64,000 bases of DNA from Paraburkholderia lacunae (GTDB lineage Bacteria; Pseudomonadota; Gammaproteobacteria; Burkholderiales; Burkholderiaceae), in assembly GCF_003353175.1 (NCBI RefSeq), contig NZ_QHKS01000001.1, forward strand, positions 520,040-584,039, in the 5' to 3' direction. Positions within the stretch are counted from its first letter, which is position 1. Every line of letters begins with the position of its first letter. The notes under the pieces were generated by a model. The model searched no databases. It had not been told where the DNA came from and was given only the letters and a program-made list of their open reading frames with translations. Made by a program: the position numbers and the translations under genes. Shown here piece by piece: positions 1 through 10,968 of this stretch.

Positions 1-2
1 AG

Positions 3-1205
3 CCGGCGCAGCTCGCTCTGCGCCGCGGCCTCGTGCGCTGCGGGCATTGCAATGAAGTGTTCGACGCGTCGAGCAGCCTGTTCGAACTGGCCGAAGGCGG
101 CGACTTCTCCACCGCCAAGCCGGTCGCCGCAGCAGCGGCGATCGAGGCGCTGTCGGGCGTTCGTTCCGGCGGTCCCGATTTCAGCGCCGAAGGATGGGAT
201 CCGTGGGCACCTGTGCCTGACGCCGTTATCGATAGCAGTCTGCGTCACAACGCGGGCAATGTGCCGCTCAATCCTGTCTCGACCGGCGCGGGCGTCGCGA
301 TCACGCCGCGCCACGCTACCGAGCCCGAATTGCCGTCCAGCGCCTTCACGGCGCCGCTCCCGCCCGATCACGAACCGGTGTTCGCCAGCCCACCGCCCGA
401 ACCCGCCGCCGACGAGATCGAGCCGCCGGCAGAGGACGCGCCGCGGGTGTGGCACAAGACTGAGCGCTCTTCCGAACATCCCGTCGACGAACCGGTTCTC
501 AAGGAATCCGCCTGGCTGCACGGCATCCCCGACAGCGAGCCGTATATCGGCGCGGCCGGCTCCGGCGCGGCCGGCCCAGGTGCGGCCGGCTCCGGCGCGA
601 GCGGATCGAACATGGCTGGCGGCGCCGCGGCTGCGTCCAGTGGCGAGCCCTTCACGGTCCACCCGGTGCATGACGGCATCGATCCGTTCCCCGTGGTACG
701 CGAAACGCGCCCCACTGAGCCGCGCCGGCTCGGGTGGATCATTGTCGGATCCGTGGTGACGGGGCTGCTGGCCGTCGCGCTGCTCGCGCAACTCGCCTGG
801 TGGCAGCGCGAGACGGTGATGGTCAACTTGCCGCGCTCGCAATCGCTATATGTGAAAGCCTGTGCGCAGCTCGGCTGCCAGGTTGCGCCGCCGCACGACA
901 TTGACGGCTTGCAGGTCGAGCCGTCCGATCTGCGGCAGATCGACGGTCCGCACAAGCTCGAACTGAAGATGCCGCTGCGCAACCGCTTCAATATTGCGCT
1001 AGCCTACCCGGCCATCGAACTCACTTTGCTCGACGACCAGAACAATGTCGCTGTGCGCCGCATACTGTGGCCGCAAGACTACGTCGCGCCGGGCACGCCG
1101 ATCGCGGCCGGTCTGCCGCCGCACACGACTCAAACCATGATCGTGCACCTCGACACGGGCAATGCGGTCGCCTCCAATTTCCGCGTTCAGATTTTCTATC
1201 CGTAA
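3..1205 (+). CDS. Zinc-ribbon / DUF3426 membrane protein, 5' end missing
   Basis: The reading frame is open from the first bases of the window, so the start lies upstream; 400 codons are visible. The visible N-terminus carries a Cys-Gly-His-Cys pair followed by Asn-Glu-Val-Phe-Asp, which looks like the second half of the zinc ribbon that begins DUF3426 proteins; the first CxxC pair is presumably off the edge. A long Pro/Ala-rich linker follows, including an Ala-Gly-Ser repeat around bases 553-605, then one hydrophobic transmembrane segment (about bases 730-800) and a C-terminal DUF3426-like domain. Probably a bitopic inner-membrane protein with a cytoplasmic zinc ribbon. No biochemical function is established for the family as far as I know. 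In Burkholderia relatives the upstream neighbour is commonly prmA, but that is outside the window. Confidence 0.85.
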   Translation, partial: PAQLALRRGLVRCGHCNEVFDASSSLFELAEGGDFSTAKPVAAAAAIEALSGVRSGGPDFSAEGWDPWAPVPDAVIDSSLRHNAGNVPLNPVSTGAGVAITPRHATEPELPSSAFTAPLPPDHEPVFASPPPEPAADEIEPPAEDAPRVWHKTERSSEHPVDEPVLKESAWLHGIPDSEPYIGAAGSGAAGPGAAGSGASGSNMAGGAAAASSGEPFTVHPVHDGIDPFPVVRETRPTEPRRLGWIIVGSVVTGLLAVALLAQLAWWQRETVMVNLPRSQSLYVKACAQLGCQVAPPHDIDGLQVEPSDLRQIDGPHKLELKMPLRNRFNIALAYPAIELTLLDDQNNVAVRRILWPQDYVAPGTPIAAGLPPHTTQTMIVHLDTGNAVASNFRVQIFYP

Positions 1206-1278
1206 CGCGCACTCGTGCGCCCGGCATTGATCGGGCGCGTTCACCGTCATTTCTGACGAATTTTCGGAGCACAGCAAC

Positions 1279-1779
1279 ATGAGTCAAGTCACGCTGGGTG
1301 GTAACCCGATCGAAGTAGCCGGCACGTTCCCGTCGGTGGGCGACAAAGCGCCCGCCTTCTCGCTGGTCGGCAAGGATCTGAAGCCGGTCTCGCTCGCCGA
1401 TTTCGCCGGCAAGCGCAAGGTGCTGAACATCGTCCCGAGCCTCGACACGCCGACCTGCGCGACGTCGACCCGCAAGTTCAACGAAGCCGCCGCCAAGCTG
1501 ACCAACACGGCCGTGATCGTCGTGTCGGGCGACCTGCCGTTCGCCGCTTCGCGCTTCTGCACGACCGAAGGCATCGAGAACGTCGTGACGGCGTCCACGT
1601 TCCGCGGCCATGACTTCGCGCAAGCCTACGGCGTCGACGTGACGAGCGGCCCGCTGACGGGCCTGACGGCGCGCGCCGTGGTGGTGGTCGACGAGAACGA
1701 CAAGGTCGTGCACGCCGAGCTGGTCGGCGAAATCAAGAACGAGCCGAACTACGACGCAGCACTTGCCGCGCTGAAGTAA
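1279..1779 (+). CDS. tpx: Thiol peroxidase Tpx (atypical 2-Cys peroxiredoxin)
   Basis: Reduces hydrogen peroxide and alkyl hydroperoxides using thioredoxin, in the cytoplasm or periplasm depending on species; no signal peptide is visible here. The 166-residue length is typical of Tpx. The peroxidatic cysteine is Cys60 in the motif SLDTPTC, with Thr57 in its usual place, and the resolving cysteine is Cys94 in RFCTTEG. The start ATG is preceded by GGAGCACAGCAAC, a GGAG ribosome site 9 bases away. It lies 73 bases after the DUF3426 gene and may be read from its own promoter. A GC-rich hairpin follows at 1802-1824 before the next gene. Confidence 0.97.
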   Translation: MSQVTLGGNPIEVAGTFPSVGDKAPAFSLVGKDLKPVSLADFAGKRKVLNIVPSLDTPTCATSTRKFNEAAAKLTNTAVIVVSGDLPFAASRFCTTEGIENVVTASTFRGHDFAQAYGVDVTSGPLTGLTARAVVVVDENDKVVHAELVGEIKNEPNYDAALAALK

Positions 1780-1801
1780 AACCTTCGCGCACGAGCCCCC
1801 G

Positions 1802-1824
1802 GCGCCGCGCTTCATGCGCGGCGC
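1802..1824. other. Perfect 9-bp hairpin in the tpx-kinase spacer
   Basis: GCGCCGCGC and its exact reverse complement flank the loop TTCAT. No run of T follows, so it is a weak terminator candidate; it may stabilise the tpx transcript end. It covers an in-frame ATG at 1814, which argues that the kinase starts further down at 1877. Confidence 0.5.
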
Positions 1825-1876
1825 TGTCACATCGTCGCGCCCTTTCTCTTTACCGATTTTTACAGGAACGCTCGCC

Positions 1877-2815
1877 TTGGCTACGCTGATTTGCGGCTCG
1901 CTCGCCTACGACAACATCATGACCTTCGAAGGCCGCTTCCGGGAGCACATCCTGCCGGAGCAGGTCCACATCCTGAACGTGAGCTTTCTCGTGCCGACCA
2001 TGCGCCGCGAGTTCGGCGGCTGCGCGGGCAACATCGCCTACTCGCTGCATCTGCTGGGCGGCGACGCGCGCATCATGGGCACGCTCGGCGCGACCGATTC
2101 GCAGCTGTATATGGACCGCTTCGAGCAACTCGGCCTGTCGACGGAAAACGTACTCGTGGTGCCGGACACCTACTCGGCGCAGGCGATGATCACCACCGAT
2201 CTGGAAAACAATCAGATCACGGCGTTCCACCCGGGCGCGATGCTGCAATCGCACCTGAACCGCGCCGATGAGGCCAAGGGCATTACGCTCGGCATCGTCG
2301 CGCCGGATGGCTACGACGGCATGATCCAGCATTCGGAGCACCTGGCCGCAGCGGGCGTGCCGTTCATCTTCGATCCGGGCCAAGGTTTGCCGCTCTTCGA
2401 CGGCGCGGCGCTGCGGCGCATGATTGAACTTGCTACTTATGTAGCTGTCAACGATTACGAAGCTAAACTGGTGAGCAATAAAACGGGTTGGTCGATCGAA
2501 GAAATCGCCAGCAAGGTCGATGCGCTAATCGTCACGCTAGGCGAACACGGTGCACAGATCCATCACGCCGGCGGCGTCGAAGAGATTCCGGCGGTCAAGG
2601 CACAGCAAGTGCTCGACCCAACAGGCTGCGGTGACGCGTTTCGCGGCGGTTTGTTGTACGGTATCGAGAACAAGCTCGGCTGGGCCACCACCGGCCGTCT
2701 CGCGAGCCTGATGGGCGCGCTGAAGATCGAACACCAGGGCCCGCAAAACTACGCGCCCACCCGGGCGGAGATCAACGACCGGTTCAAGCAGGCGTTTGGT
2801 TACGACCTGCCGTAA
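1877..2815 (+). CDS. PfkB-family carbohydrate/nucleoside kinase
   Basis: A ribokinase-fold sugar or adenosine kinase of 312 residues. The N-terminal GSLAYDNIM and FGGCAGNIAYSLHLLGG blocks correspond to the substrate-binding region of PfkB proteins. The C-terminal DPTGCGDAFRGG is the second PfkB signature, with the catalytic Asp in GCGDAF. I chose the TTG at 1877 because conservation begins with LATLICGS and an AGGAA lies about 9 bases upstream; the ATG at 1814 sits in a hairpin loop and would add residues unlike the family. Overall similarity is closest to adenosine-kinase-like members, but the substrate cannot be read from sequence. The lipoprotein gene follows after 25 bases, suggesting co-transcription. 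Confidence 0.88.
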   Translation: MATLICGSLAYDNIMTFEGRFREHILPEQVHILNVSFLVPTMRREFGGCAGNIAYSLHLLGGDARIMGTLGATDSQLYMDRFEQLGLSTENVLVVPDTYSAQAMITTDLENNQITAFHPGAMLQSHLNRADEAKGITLGIVAPDGYDGMIQHSEHLAAAGVPFIFDPGQGLPLFDGAALRRMIELATYVAVNDYEAKLVSNKTGWSIEEIASKVDALIVTLGEHGAQIHHAGGVEEIPAVKAQQVLDPTGCGDAFRGGLLYGIENKLGWATTGRLASLMGALKIEHQGPQNYAPTRAEINDRFKQAFGYDLP

Positions 2816-2840
2816 TACCGAGAGCTATTGGAGTGAGGGA

Positions 2841-3317
2841 ATGAAAGCAATGAGTCGCCCGGTAGTGGCTGCCTTGATCGCCGGTTCGCTGGCCATGTCG
2901 GGGTGTGCCTACAACAGTAGTTCTGCTGACGTCTACACGGCGTCGCAGGCACAGCGCGAAGAAACGGTCCGCATGGGCACGGTCGACAGCGTTCGCGCAG
3001 TGAAGATCAGCTCGAACAACGGCCAGCCGAGCGGCTTGGGCGCCATCGGCGGCGGCGCACTGGGCGCGGTGGCCGGCAGCTCGATCGGCGGCGGCCGCGG
3101 CTCGATTGTGACGGGCATCATCGGCGGTCTGGCCGGTGCGGTGGCCGGCAATTCGATCGAGAACGGCGTCGCCGTGCGCAACGGCGTCGAGATCACGGTG
3201 CGACTCGATAACGGCGATATGCGTGCGATCACGCAAAGCGCCACCGGTGAATTCTTCCGCGCCGGCGACCGCGTGCGGCTGCTGTCCAGCGGCGGCGTGA
3301 CGCGCGTCACCCACTAA
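2841..3317 (+). CDS. Glycine-zipper outer-membrane lipoprotein (SlyB/Pcp-like)
   Basis: A 158-residue protein with a lipoprotein signal: a positively charged start, a hydrophobic stretch ending LAMSGC, the Cys being the lipidation site. The middle contains Gly-rich repeats (GGGALGAVAGSSIGGG and IIGGLAGAVAGNSIENG) typical of the glycine-zipper 2TM domain. The C-terminal part (ITVRLDNGDMRAITQ) resembles the SlyB/Pcp family tail. Such lipoproteins sit in the outer membrane and help envelope integrity; the exact role here is inferred. The ATG at 2841 is preceded by GGAG and GAGGGA. A T-rich intrinsic terminator follows at 3369-3400. Confidence 0.9.
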   Translation: MKAMSRPVVAALIAGSLAMSGCAYNSSSADVYTASQAQREETVRMGTVDSVRAVKISSNNGQPSGLGAIGGGALGAVAGSSIGGGRGSIVTGIIGGLAGAVAGNSIENGVAVRNGVEITVRLDNGDMRAITQSATGEFFRAGDRVRLLSSGGVTRVTH

Positions 3318-3368
3318 GTTTTCCCCTCTCGCGCGGCAGCGCTTCACGCACCGCCGCGGCGACCTCAC

Positions 3369-3400
3369 ACGCATGCGCTCCCCTGTGCATGCGTTTTTTT
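3369..3400 (+). terminator. Intrinsic terminator after the glycine-zipper lipoprotein
   Basis: An 8-bp stem, ACGCATGC paired with GCATGCGT, with a 10-base loop, runs directly into seven T. Confidence 0.8.
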
Positions 3401-3445
3401 CGTCCATGCACTTTGAAGCCGTGACGCGCACGCTTCCACCAGACG

Positions 3446-3480
3446 AAAAAAATCCCGCCGCCGGAAACCCGGCGACGGGA
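3446..3480 (-). terminator. Intrinsic terminator of the histone-like gene
   Basis: Read on the minus strand, a 12-bp GC-rich stem (one mismatch) with a 3-base loop is followed by seven T. It lies about 90 bases after the stop of the minus-strand lysine/alanine-rich gene. Confidence 0.8.
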
Positions 3481-3569
3481 CGCTGACCGAGTAGCGCTCG
3501 TCACACTGTTACTTAAGCACTACTCGATCATCGGACACGTCGTGCGACGTGTCGAAGTACTTCCACCTC

Positions 3570-4172
3570 TTACGGACGGCTGCCCGTCGGGAACGGCCAT
3601 GCCGCTGCCGGGTTCAGCGCGGTCTTCACCGTCGCCGCCGGTGCGCTCGAGACAGAAGTCGCAGCGGGTGCAGGGGCAGCCTTCTTGGCGACAGCCTTCT
3701 TCGCAGGGGCAGCCTTCTTCGCAGGAGCTGCGGCCTTCTTCGCGGCAGCCTTCTTGGCAGGCGCAGCCTTTTTAGCAGCAGCCTTTTTCGCAGGCGCAGC
3801 TTTCTTGGCAGCAGCCTTCTTAGCAGGCGCAGCCTTCTTCGCAGCAGCCTTCTTAGCCGGTGCTGCCTTCTTTGCTGCGGCCTTCTTGGCCGGCGCTGCC
3901 TTCTTTGCTGCAACCTTCTTCACGGCGGCTTTCTTAGCCGGTGCTGCCTTCTTCGCTGCAACCTTCTTCACAGCGACTTTCTTGGCTGCAACCTTCTTGG
4001 CCGGTGCAGCTTTCTTCGCTGCAACCTTCTTGGCCGGTGCTGCCTTCTTCGCTGCAACCTTCTTCACTGCCACTTTCTTTGCAGCGACTTTCTTTGCCGG
4101 AGCGGCCTTCTTAGCCGGTGCAGCCTTCTTGGCTGCGGGTTTCTTCACGGCGGCTTTCTTTGCAGTTGCCAT
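3570..4172 (-). CDS. Histone H1-like Lys/Ala-repeat DNA-binding protein
   Basis: A 200-residue, highly basic protein made almost entirely of repeated KKAAPAKKAAAKK-like units, ending in a short Ala/Ser/Pro tail. This composition is that of bacterial histone H1-like proteins (AlgP/HctB type), which bind DNA non-specifically and affect nucleoid compaction; that role is inferred from composition. Two adjacent ATG codons exist; I prefer the inner one at 4172 because AAGGAG is then 6 bases away rather than 3. The repeats make the opposite strand read as an open Phe/Ala/Leu frame, which is a shadow. Repeat number is likely to differ between strains. A terminator lies downstream at 3446-3480. Confidence 0.9.
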   Translation of the reverse strand: MATAKKAAVKKPAAKKAAPAKKAAPAKKVAAKKVAVKKVAAKKAAPAKKVAAKKAAPAKKVAAKKVAVKKVAAKKAAPAKKAAVKKVAAKKAAPAKKAAAKKAAPAKKAAAKKAAPAKKAAAKKAAPAKKAAAKKAAPAKKAAAKKAAAPAKKAAPAKKAVAKKAAPAPAATSVSSAPAATVKTALNPAAAWPFPTGSRP

Positions 4173-4175
4173 CAT

Positions 4176-4615
4176 TTTCTCCTTCAGGTTTTCAGATGAG
4201 AGTCAGTTCAAACTACACCCTTCGTCAAAACCCGCTTCCCGCGGACGCTTCTCAGGGCGCGCGCTACGAAGCGGGCTATTCATCGGCGTACGCAGGTGCT
4301 GCGCGCTTACGCTAATGAATGCGGTAAGGCGCGCCGTGCCCTTGGGCACCGCGCGCCAGATCTGGTCGGCGCTGAAACTCAGCGCCGGCAATTGCTTGAT
4401 CGAGCCGCCGGCGGTCGCGCCAGCGGCTTTTTCCGGGGGGAAGTTTGCCCATCCCACTGAAGGGTTCGCAAAGTGCCTGTCATGTTTGTGGGCCGCGAAG
4501 GCACGCGGCGCACCGGGCAAGCTTTGCATCAGGCGGTTCTGCTCCTAGCCAAATTTGCCGCGGCCCTTGCCGACGGCATCCCCATCGATGAATGCATCTG
4601 CGACACGAACCCGGA
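4176..4615. other. 440-base interval between histone-like gene and nrdB
   Basis: No gene can be supported here. It must hold the promoter of the minus-strand histone-like gene near its left end and any transcript end of nrdB at its right end, but I see no clear terminator or consensus promoter. A minus-strand frame of 108 codons (4203-4529) begins with ATG and has AGGAG 11 bases upstream; its sequence resembles no family I know, so I leave it uncalled. Confidence 0.5.
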
Positions 4616-5848
4616 TCACTCCCAGGTCAGCGCGCCGCCAGTTTGATATTCGATCACTCGCGTCTCGAAGAAGTTGCGTTCCTTCTTCAGGTCGATCATC
4701 TCGCTCATCCACGGGAACGGGTTTTCCTCGTTCGGGTACAGCGGATCGAGACCGATCTGCTGGCAACGGCGGTTGCAGATGAAGCGCAGATAGCTCTTGA
4801 ACATCGACGCGTTGAGGCCGAGCACCCCGCGCGGCATCGTATCTTCTGCGTAACGATATTCAAGCTCGACCGCTTGCTGGAAGATCTCGCGGATTTCCGC
4901 GCGGAACTCAGCCGTCCAGAGTTGCGGGTTTTCGAGTTTGATCTGGTTGATCAGGTCGATGCCGAAGTTGCAGTGCATCGACTCGTCGCGCAGGATGTAT
5001 TGGTACTGTTCCGCCGCGCCGGTCATCTTGTTCTGACGGCCGAGCGCCAGGATTTGTGTAAAGCCGACGTAGAAGAACAGTCCCTCCATCACACAGGCGA
5101 ACACGATCAGCGAGCGCAGCAGGGTCTGGTCTGCCTCGAGCGTGCCGGTCTTGAAGGCCGGATCGGTCAGCACGTGGATGTACGGAATCAGGAATTCGTC
5201 TTTTGCGCGGATCGAGGAAACCTCGTGATACGCGTTGAAGATCTCGCCTTCGTCGAGGCCCAGCGATTCGACGATGTACTGGTAAGCGTGCGTGTGGATC
5301 GCCTCTTCGAACGCCTGGCGCAGCAGGAACTGGCGGCATTCGGGCGCCGTGATGTGGCGGTAGGTGCCCAGCACGATGTTGTTGGCGGCCAGCGAGTCAG
5401 CCGTCACGAAGAAGCCCAGGTTGCGCTTGACGATGCGGCGCTCGTCTTCGGTCAGACCGTTCGGGTCTTTCCAGAGGGCGATGTCGCGCGACATGTTCAC
5501 TTCCTGCGGCATCCAGTGGTTGGCGCAACCAGCCAGATACTTTTCCCAAGCCCACTTGTACTTGAACGGCACCAACTGATTGACGTCGGTCTGGCCGTTG
5601 ATGATGCGCTTGTCGGCGACATTGACCCGCGCTTCCGAAACGGCAGCCGCTTCAGCAGCATGGGCCACATGAGCGACGGGAGCGACAGCGATGTCGTTCG
5701 CGAAGATATCGTGAGCCGAGGGAGCATGAGGAGCGGAACGCGTTCCGACTTGCGAACCGACAGCCGATCCCGCAGCGTTGCGCAACACATTCTGTTGCGT
5801 AGCGCTCGAGGGAGTTACGGCAGTGATCTCGTCATCCCAGTTGAGCAT
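4616..5848 (-). CDS. nrdB: Ribonucleotide reductase class Ia, small (beta) subunit
   Basis: Houses the diiron-tyrosyl radical that NrdA uses to reduce ribonucleoside diphosphates to deoxy forms. The ligand pattern is visible: an Asp in SRDIALWKD, Glu and His in [10 protein letters not shown] (with the radical-Tyr candidate just after), Glu in VMEGLFF, and Glu and His in [10 protein letters not shown]. The C-terminus ends in an aromatic/acidic tail of the kind that docks on NrdA. At 410 residues it carries about 80 extra N-terminal residues, rich in Ala/Val, before the core. The start at 5848 (MLNWDDE) has a weak GGTGA five bases upstream; an ATG at 5860 is the alternative. It is downstream of nrdA but 677 bases away. 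Confidence 0.95.
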   Translation of the reverse strand: MLNWDDEITAVTPSSATQQNVLRNAAGSAVGSQVGTRSAPHAPSAHDIFANDIAVAPVAHVAHAAEAAAVSEARVNVADKRIINGQTDVNQLVPFKYKWAWEKYLAGCANHWMPQEVNMSRDIALWKDPNGLTEDERRIVKRNLGFFVTADSLAANNIVLGTYRHITAPECRQFLLRQAFEEAIHTHAYQYIVESLGLDEGEIFNAYHEVSSIRAKDEFLIPYIHVLTDPAFKTGTLEADQTLLRSLIVFACVMEGLFFYVGFTQILALGRQNKMTGAAEQYQYILRDESMHCNFGIDLINQIKLENPQLWTAEFRAEIREIFQQAVELEYRYAEDTMPRGVLGLNASMFKSYLRFICNRRCQQIGLDPLYPNEENPFPWMSEMIDLKKERNFFETRVIEYQTGGALTWE

Positions 5849-6525
5849 AAATGTCACCATCAATTTAGAACGGTTTGTACCATCTTTTCACGAGCGATAA
5901 AAGAGTCCGCTGATGAAAAATCCTGTTTTCGATTCGCGTTGCTACGTTCATACAACACTTTGTTCAACAGACTGTGTGTGTCGCCTCATGTGAGGTGTGT
6001 TGAACGCGTGTCGTCGAGGCGCTTCGCGAGCTCGAAGAGCAACGTGTCGAAGCGACGTTTCGCTGCTCTATCTATCTGTATTGCGGAGCGTGCTTGCACC
6101 GTCTTGCGGTTGCTTCCTGCTGCCTCGCGCTGGCGTCGCGCTTTCGTCGCGCTTGCCTGGCGTTGGCCGCTTCGTCAGCGCTAGCGAGGTGAAGTTCAAT
6201 GCAATGTCGAGCAATGCATAGGGCCGGCCGTGTCGCGATCGATCCATCGATCGAGCCGTTTGCTGAGCGCCCGACGTCGAGCGCTTCGTCTGTGCTGCCG
6301 ACTGCTGACTGCTGATCTGATCTACCGCTTTGCTACTTCCTTCCGCGTCCTTCAGCTACTTCAATCTGCTGCCGCGGTTTCGACGAGCGGCGCGACTCCA
6401 TCCTCATCGCCGCACCGCTCATCCGCTTCGCTACTGCTTCACTCACGCGAAGCTCGCTGCTCGCCGCATGCGGGTCATTACCTACGACCCGTCAGCAGGC
6501 AGCGATCCTGCTGCTTGCTTCCTGC
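5849..6525. other. 677-base nrdA-nrdB spacer
   Basis: No gene supported. The sequence is low in coding signal, with scattered similar words such as GTCGAGGCGCTTCGCG and GTCGAGCGCTTCG. I could not find a NrdR-like box, a strong terminator or a convincing promoter. It separates two genes that are normally tightly linked, so nrdB may have its own promoter here or be carried on a long nrdA transcript. Confidence 0.5.
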
Positions 6526-9531
<3,006 letters not shown>

Positions 9532-9867
9532 GTGCAAAGCTCCTGGTCTTGGAAATGTTGCGGTGAAAGCCGCGGATTAAAACGAACGCTGCGCCGCCGC
9601 GTGCGCAAGCGATGGGGTGCAGGAAAAAGGCCGGCTGAGCCGGGTGGCGGGATGCGATAGCGATGAAGCTGAATTTGATTTGAAAACGGTCTTCATCGTG
9701 TGTGTCGCGATCACTTGCTGTGCCCTTTTCCCGAATGCCTCTGGACGCTGCCGGTTCCCGTTACCAGCCGTGCCGCAGGGATTGTTTTTCGCTGCCTGGA
9801 ATGCTTGCGGCGCCATGCTCAGGGAGCGGGGCGCCGCTTGTCAGCACGCTTGTCAATACACTCAGCA
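9532..9867 (-). other. Long nrdA leader region
   Basis: About 335 bases between the NrdR boxes and the nrdA start. Apart from the AGGAG ribosome site next to the ATG I see no gene and no recognisable riboswitch. The 9933-10050 stretch on the other side holds no feature I can name. Confidence 0.5.
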
Positions 9868-9883
9868 ACACAATATGTAGTGC
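9868..9883 (-). promoter_or_regulatory. NrdR box 1 (promoter-distal, in the leader)
   Basis: The 16-base word ACACAATATGTAGTGC agrees with the known NrdR consensus acaCwAtATaTwGtgt at nearly all conserved positions. Its centre is 31 bases from box 2, three helical turns, which is the spacing expected for cooperative NrdR binding. It lies just downstream of the predicted nrdA transcription start. Confidence 0.85.
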
Positions 9884-9898
9884 GGAACTGAATTTCTG

Positions 9899-9914
9899 GC
9901 ACCAAGTATAGTGG
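9899..9914 (-). promoter_or_regulatory. NrdR box 2, overlapping the nrdA -10 element
   Basis: The word GCACCAAGTATAGTGG keeps the conserved CAC and TATAGTG halves of the NrdR consensus. It contains the predicted -10 hexamer, so occupancy would block RNA polymerase. NrdR represses ribonucleotide reductase genes when dATP is high in many bacteria; the nrdR gene itself is not in this window. Confidence 0.8.
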
Positions 9915-9932
9915 AGTTTCAGGACAGATCAA
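9905..9932 (-). promoter_or_regulatory. Predicted sigma-70 promoter of nrdA
   Basis: On the minus strand TTGATC (9932-9927) is followed after 16 bases by TATACT (9910-9905). Transcription would begin near 9898, giving a leader of roughly 365 bases before the nrdA ATG. The -10 lies inside NrdR box 2. Confidence 0.7.
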
Positions 9933-10050
9933 ATCGATTTATTTGCGCCTTCGGGGTTGACTTTTAGATCCCGCGGCGCGAAGCCGACTCCCCGGAGAGC
10001 AAGGCCGCGCCTAGCTCTGCTCGCATCACGCGAACTCGCGCGAAGGGTCG

Positions 10051-10647
10051 TTACGGCGTTTTGGAAAACTTGAGATAGGGGAAATACCGATCCGCGAGCG
10101 CGGTGTCGCGCTGCAGACGCTGCCACTCGAAATGCGGCCCTGGATCGGTCTTGCGACCGGGCGCGATGTCCGAGTGACCGGCGAGCGCTTCGACCGGATA
10201 GCGGGCCTCGAGCGCCCTCACGAGCGCGCCGAGCGTGTGGTATTGCGCCGCTTCGAAGGCCGTCGTGTCGCTGCCTTCCAGCTCGATGCCGATGGAGAAA
10301 TCATTGCAGCGCTCGCGGCCGAAAAAATTCGACGGCCCGGCGTGCCAGGCGCGCTCGTCGCACGACACATATTGTTCGAGCACGCCGTCGCGGTGAATGA
10401 CGAAATGCGCCGACACCCGCACGCCTCGCAGGTGCGTGTCGTAGTACGGATGGGCATCGCAGTCGAGGCGATTCTGGAACAGTTCGGCGATCGCCGTGCC
10501 GCCGAACTCGTTGGGCGGCAGGCTGATGTTATGGATGACGATCAGCGTCGGCGCGGCACCGGCGGGCCGCGCCTCGAAATTCGGCGATGGCAGTTTGTGT
10601 GCGGCGGCAACCCAACCGTCTGCATCGACGGTGAACTCGACGCTCAT
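10051..10647 (-). CDS. ampD: 1,6-anhydro-N-acetylmuramyl-L-alanine amidase AmpD
   Basis: Zinc amidase of the cytoplasm that cuts the stem peptide from anhydro-muropeptides during cell-wall recycling; in many bacteria its loss induces AmpC beta-lactamase. The 198-residue length and single amidase_2 domain fit. Zinc ligands expected from AmpD are visible: His in LIVIHNISLPP, and His and Asp in AGHSDIAPGRKTDPG. The ATG at 10647 overlaps the stop of the preceding gene as ATGA, so the two are translationally coupled; a longer upstream start would read into that gene. No signal peptide, as expected for AmpD. Confidence 0.95.
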   Translation of the reverse strand: MSVEFTVDADGWVAAAHKLPSPNFEARPAGAAPTLIVIHNISLPPNEFGGTAIAELFQNRLDCDAHPYYDTHLRGVRVSAHFVIHRDGVLEQYVSCDERAWHAGPSNFFGRERCNDFSIGIELEGSDTTAFEAAQYHTLGALVRALEARYPVEALAGHSDIAPGRKTDPGPHFEWQRLQRDTALADRYFPYLKFSKTP

Positions 10648-10961
10648 CGAGCGTCGCGGCCCGTCGGCCGCGCGCTGTGACGCTGCGCGTGCGCGGTGCT
10701 GCAGAACGGCTGCCCGTTCACCACGACCGAATCGCTCTTCGGCGCATGCACGCCGCACTCGACGCAACGGATCATCGGCTCGGCGAGTTGCGGCTGCGCT
10801 CCAGCGGACCCATGCGCGCCGCCATTCGAGCCTTTTGCACCCGCGGCACCATTCGCGCCAGCGCCGGCGCGCTGCGCCGAGTGCGCTTCATGACGACGCA
10901 GCGCCTTCACCAGCCACTGGCCGACGATGAACAACAGGATCAGCAAGAAAATTTGTCGCAT
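10644..10961 (-). CDS. PP0621-type small membrane protein with CxxC
   Basis: A 105-residue protein with one N-terminal transmembrane segment (IFLLILLFIVGQWLVKAL), a Gly/Ala-rich linker and a C-terminal MIRCVECGVHAPKSDSV followed by a second Cys in PFCSTAH, a small zinc-ribbon-like pattern. It matches what I know as the PP0621 family, of unknown function, often found next to ampD and a ccsA-like gene. Its start is 7 bases after the stop of the ccsA-like gene and its end overlaps ampD, so the three look like one operon. Confidence 0.8.
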   Translation of the reverse strand: MRQIFLLILLFIVGQWLVKALRRHEAHSAQRAGAGANGAAGAKGSNGGAHGSAGAQPQLAEPMIRCVECGVHAPKSDSVVVNGQPFCSTAHAQRHSARPTGRDAR

Positions 10962-10968
10962 AGGACAC

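Noticed and set aside
4203..4529. 108-codon minus-strand frame
   Set aside because: Starts with ATG but AGGAG is too far (11 bases), and the product resembles nothing I know; kept only as a remark in the spacer entry.
3685..4548. + strand frame encoding a Phe/Ala/Leu repeat protein
   Set aside because: It is the reverse of the Lys/Ala-repeat gene, whose ribosome site, terminator and composition support the minus strand.
9532..9867. Cobalamin or other riboswitch before nrdA
   Set aside because: No B12-box-like or other known aptamer core could be recognised, and control is already explained by the NrdR boxes.
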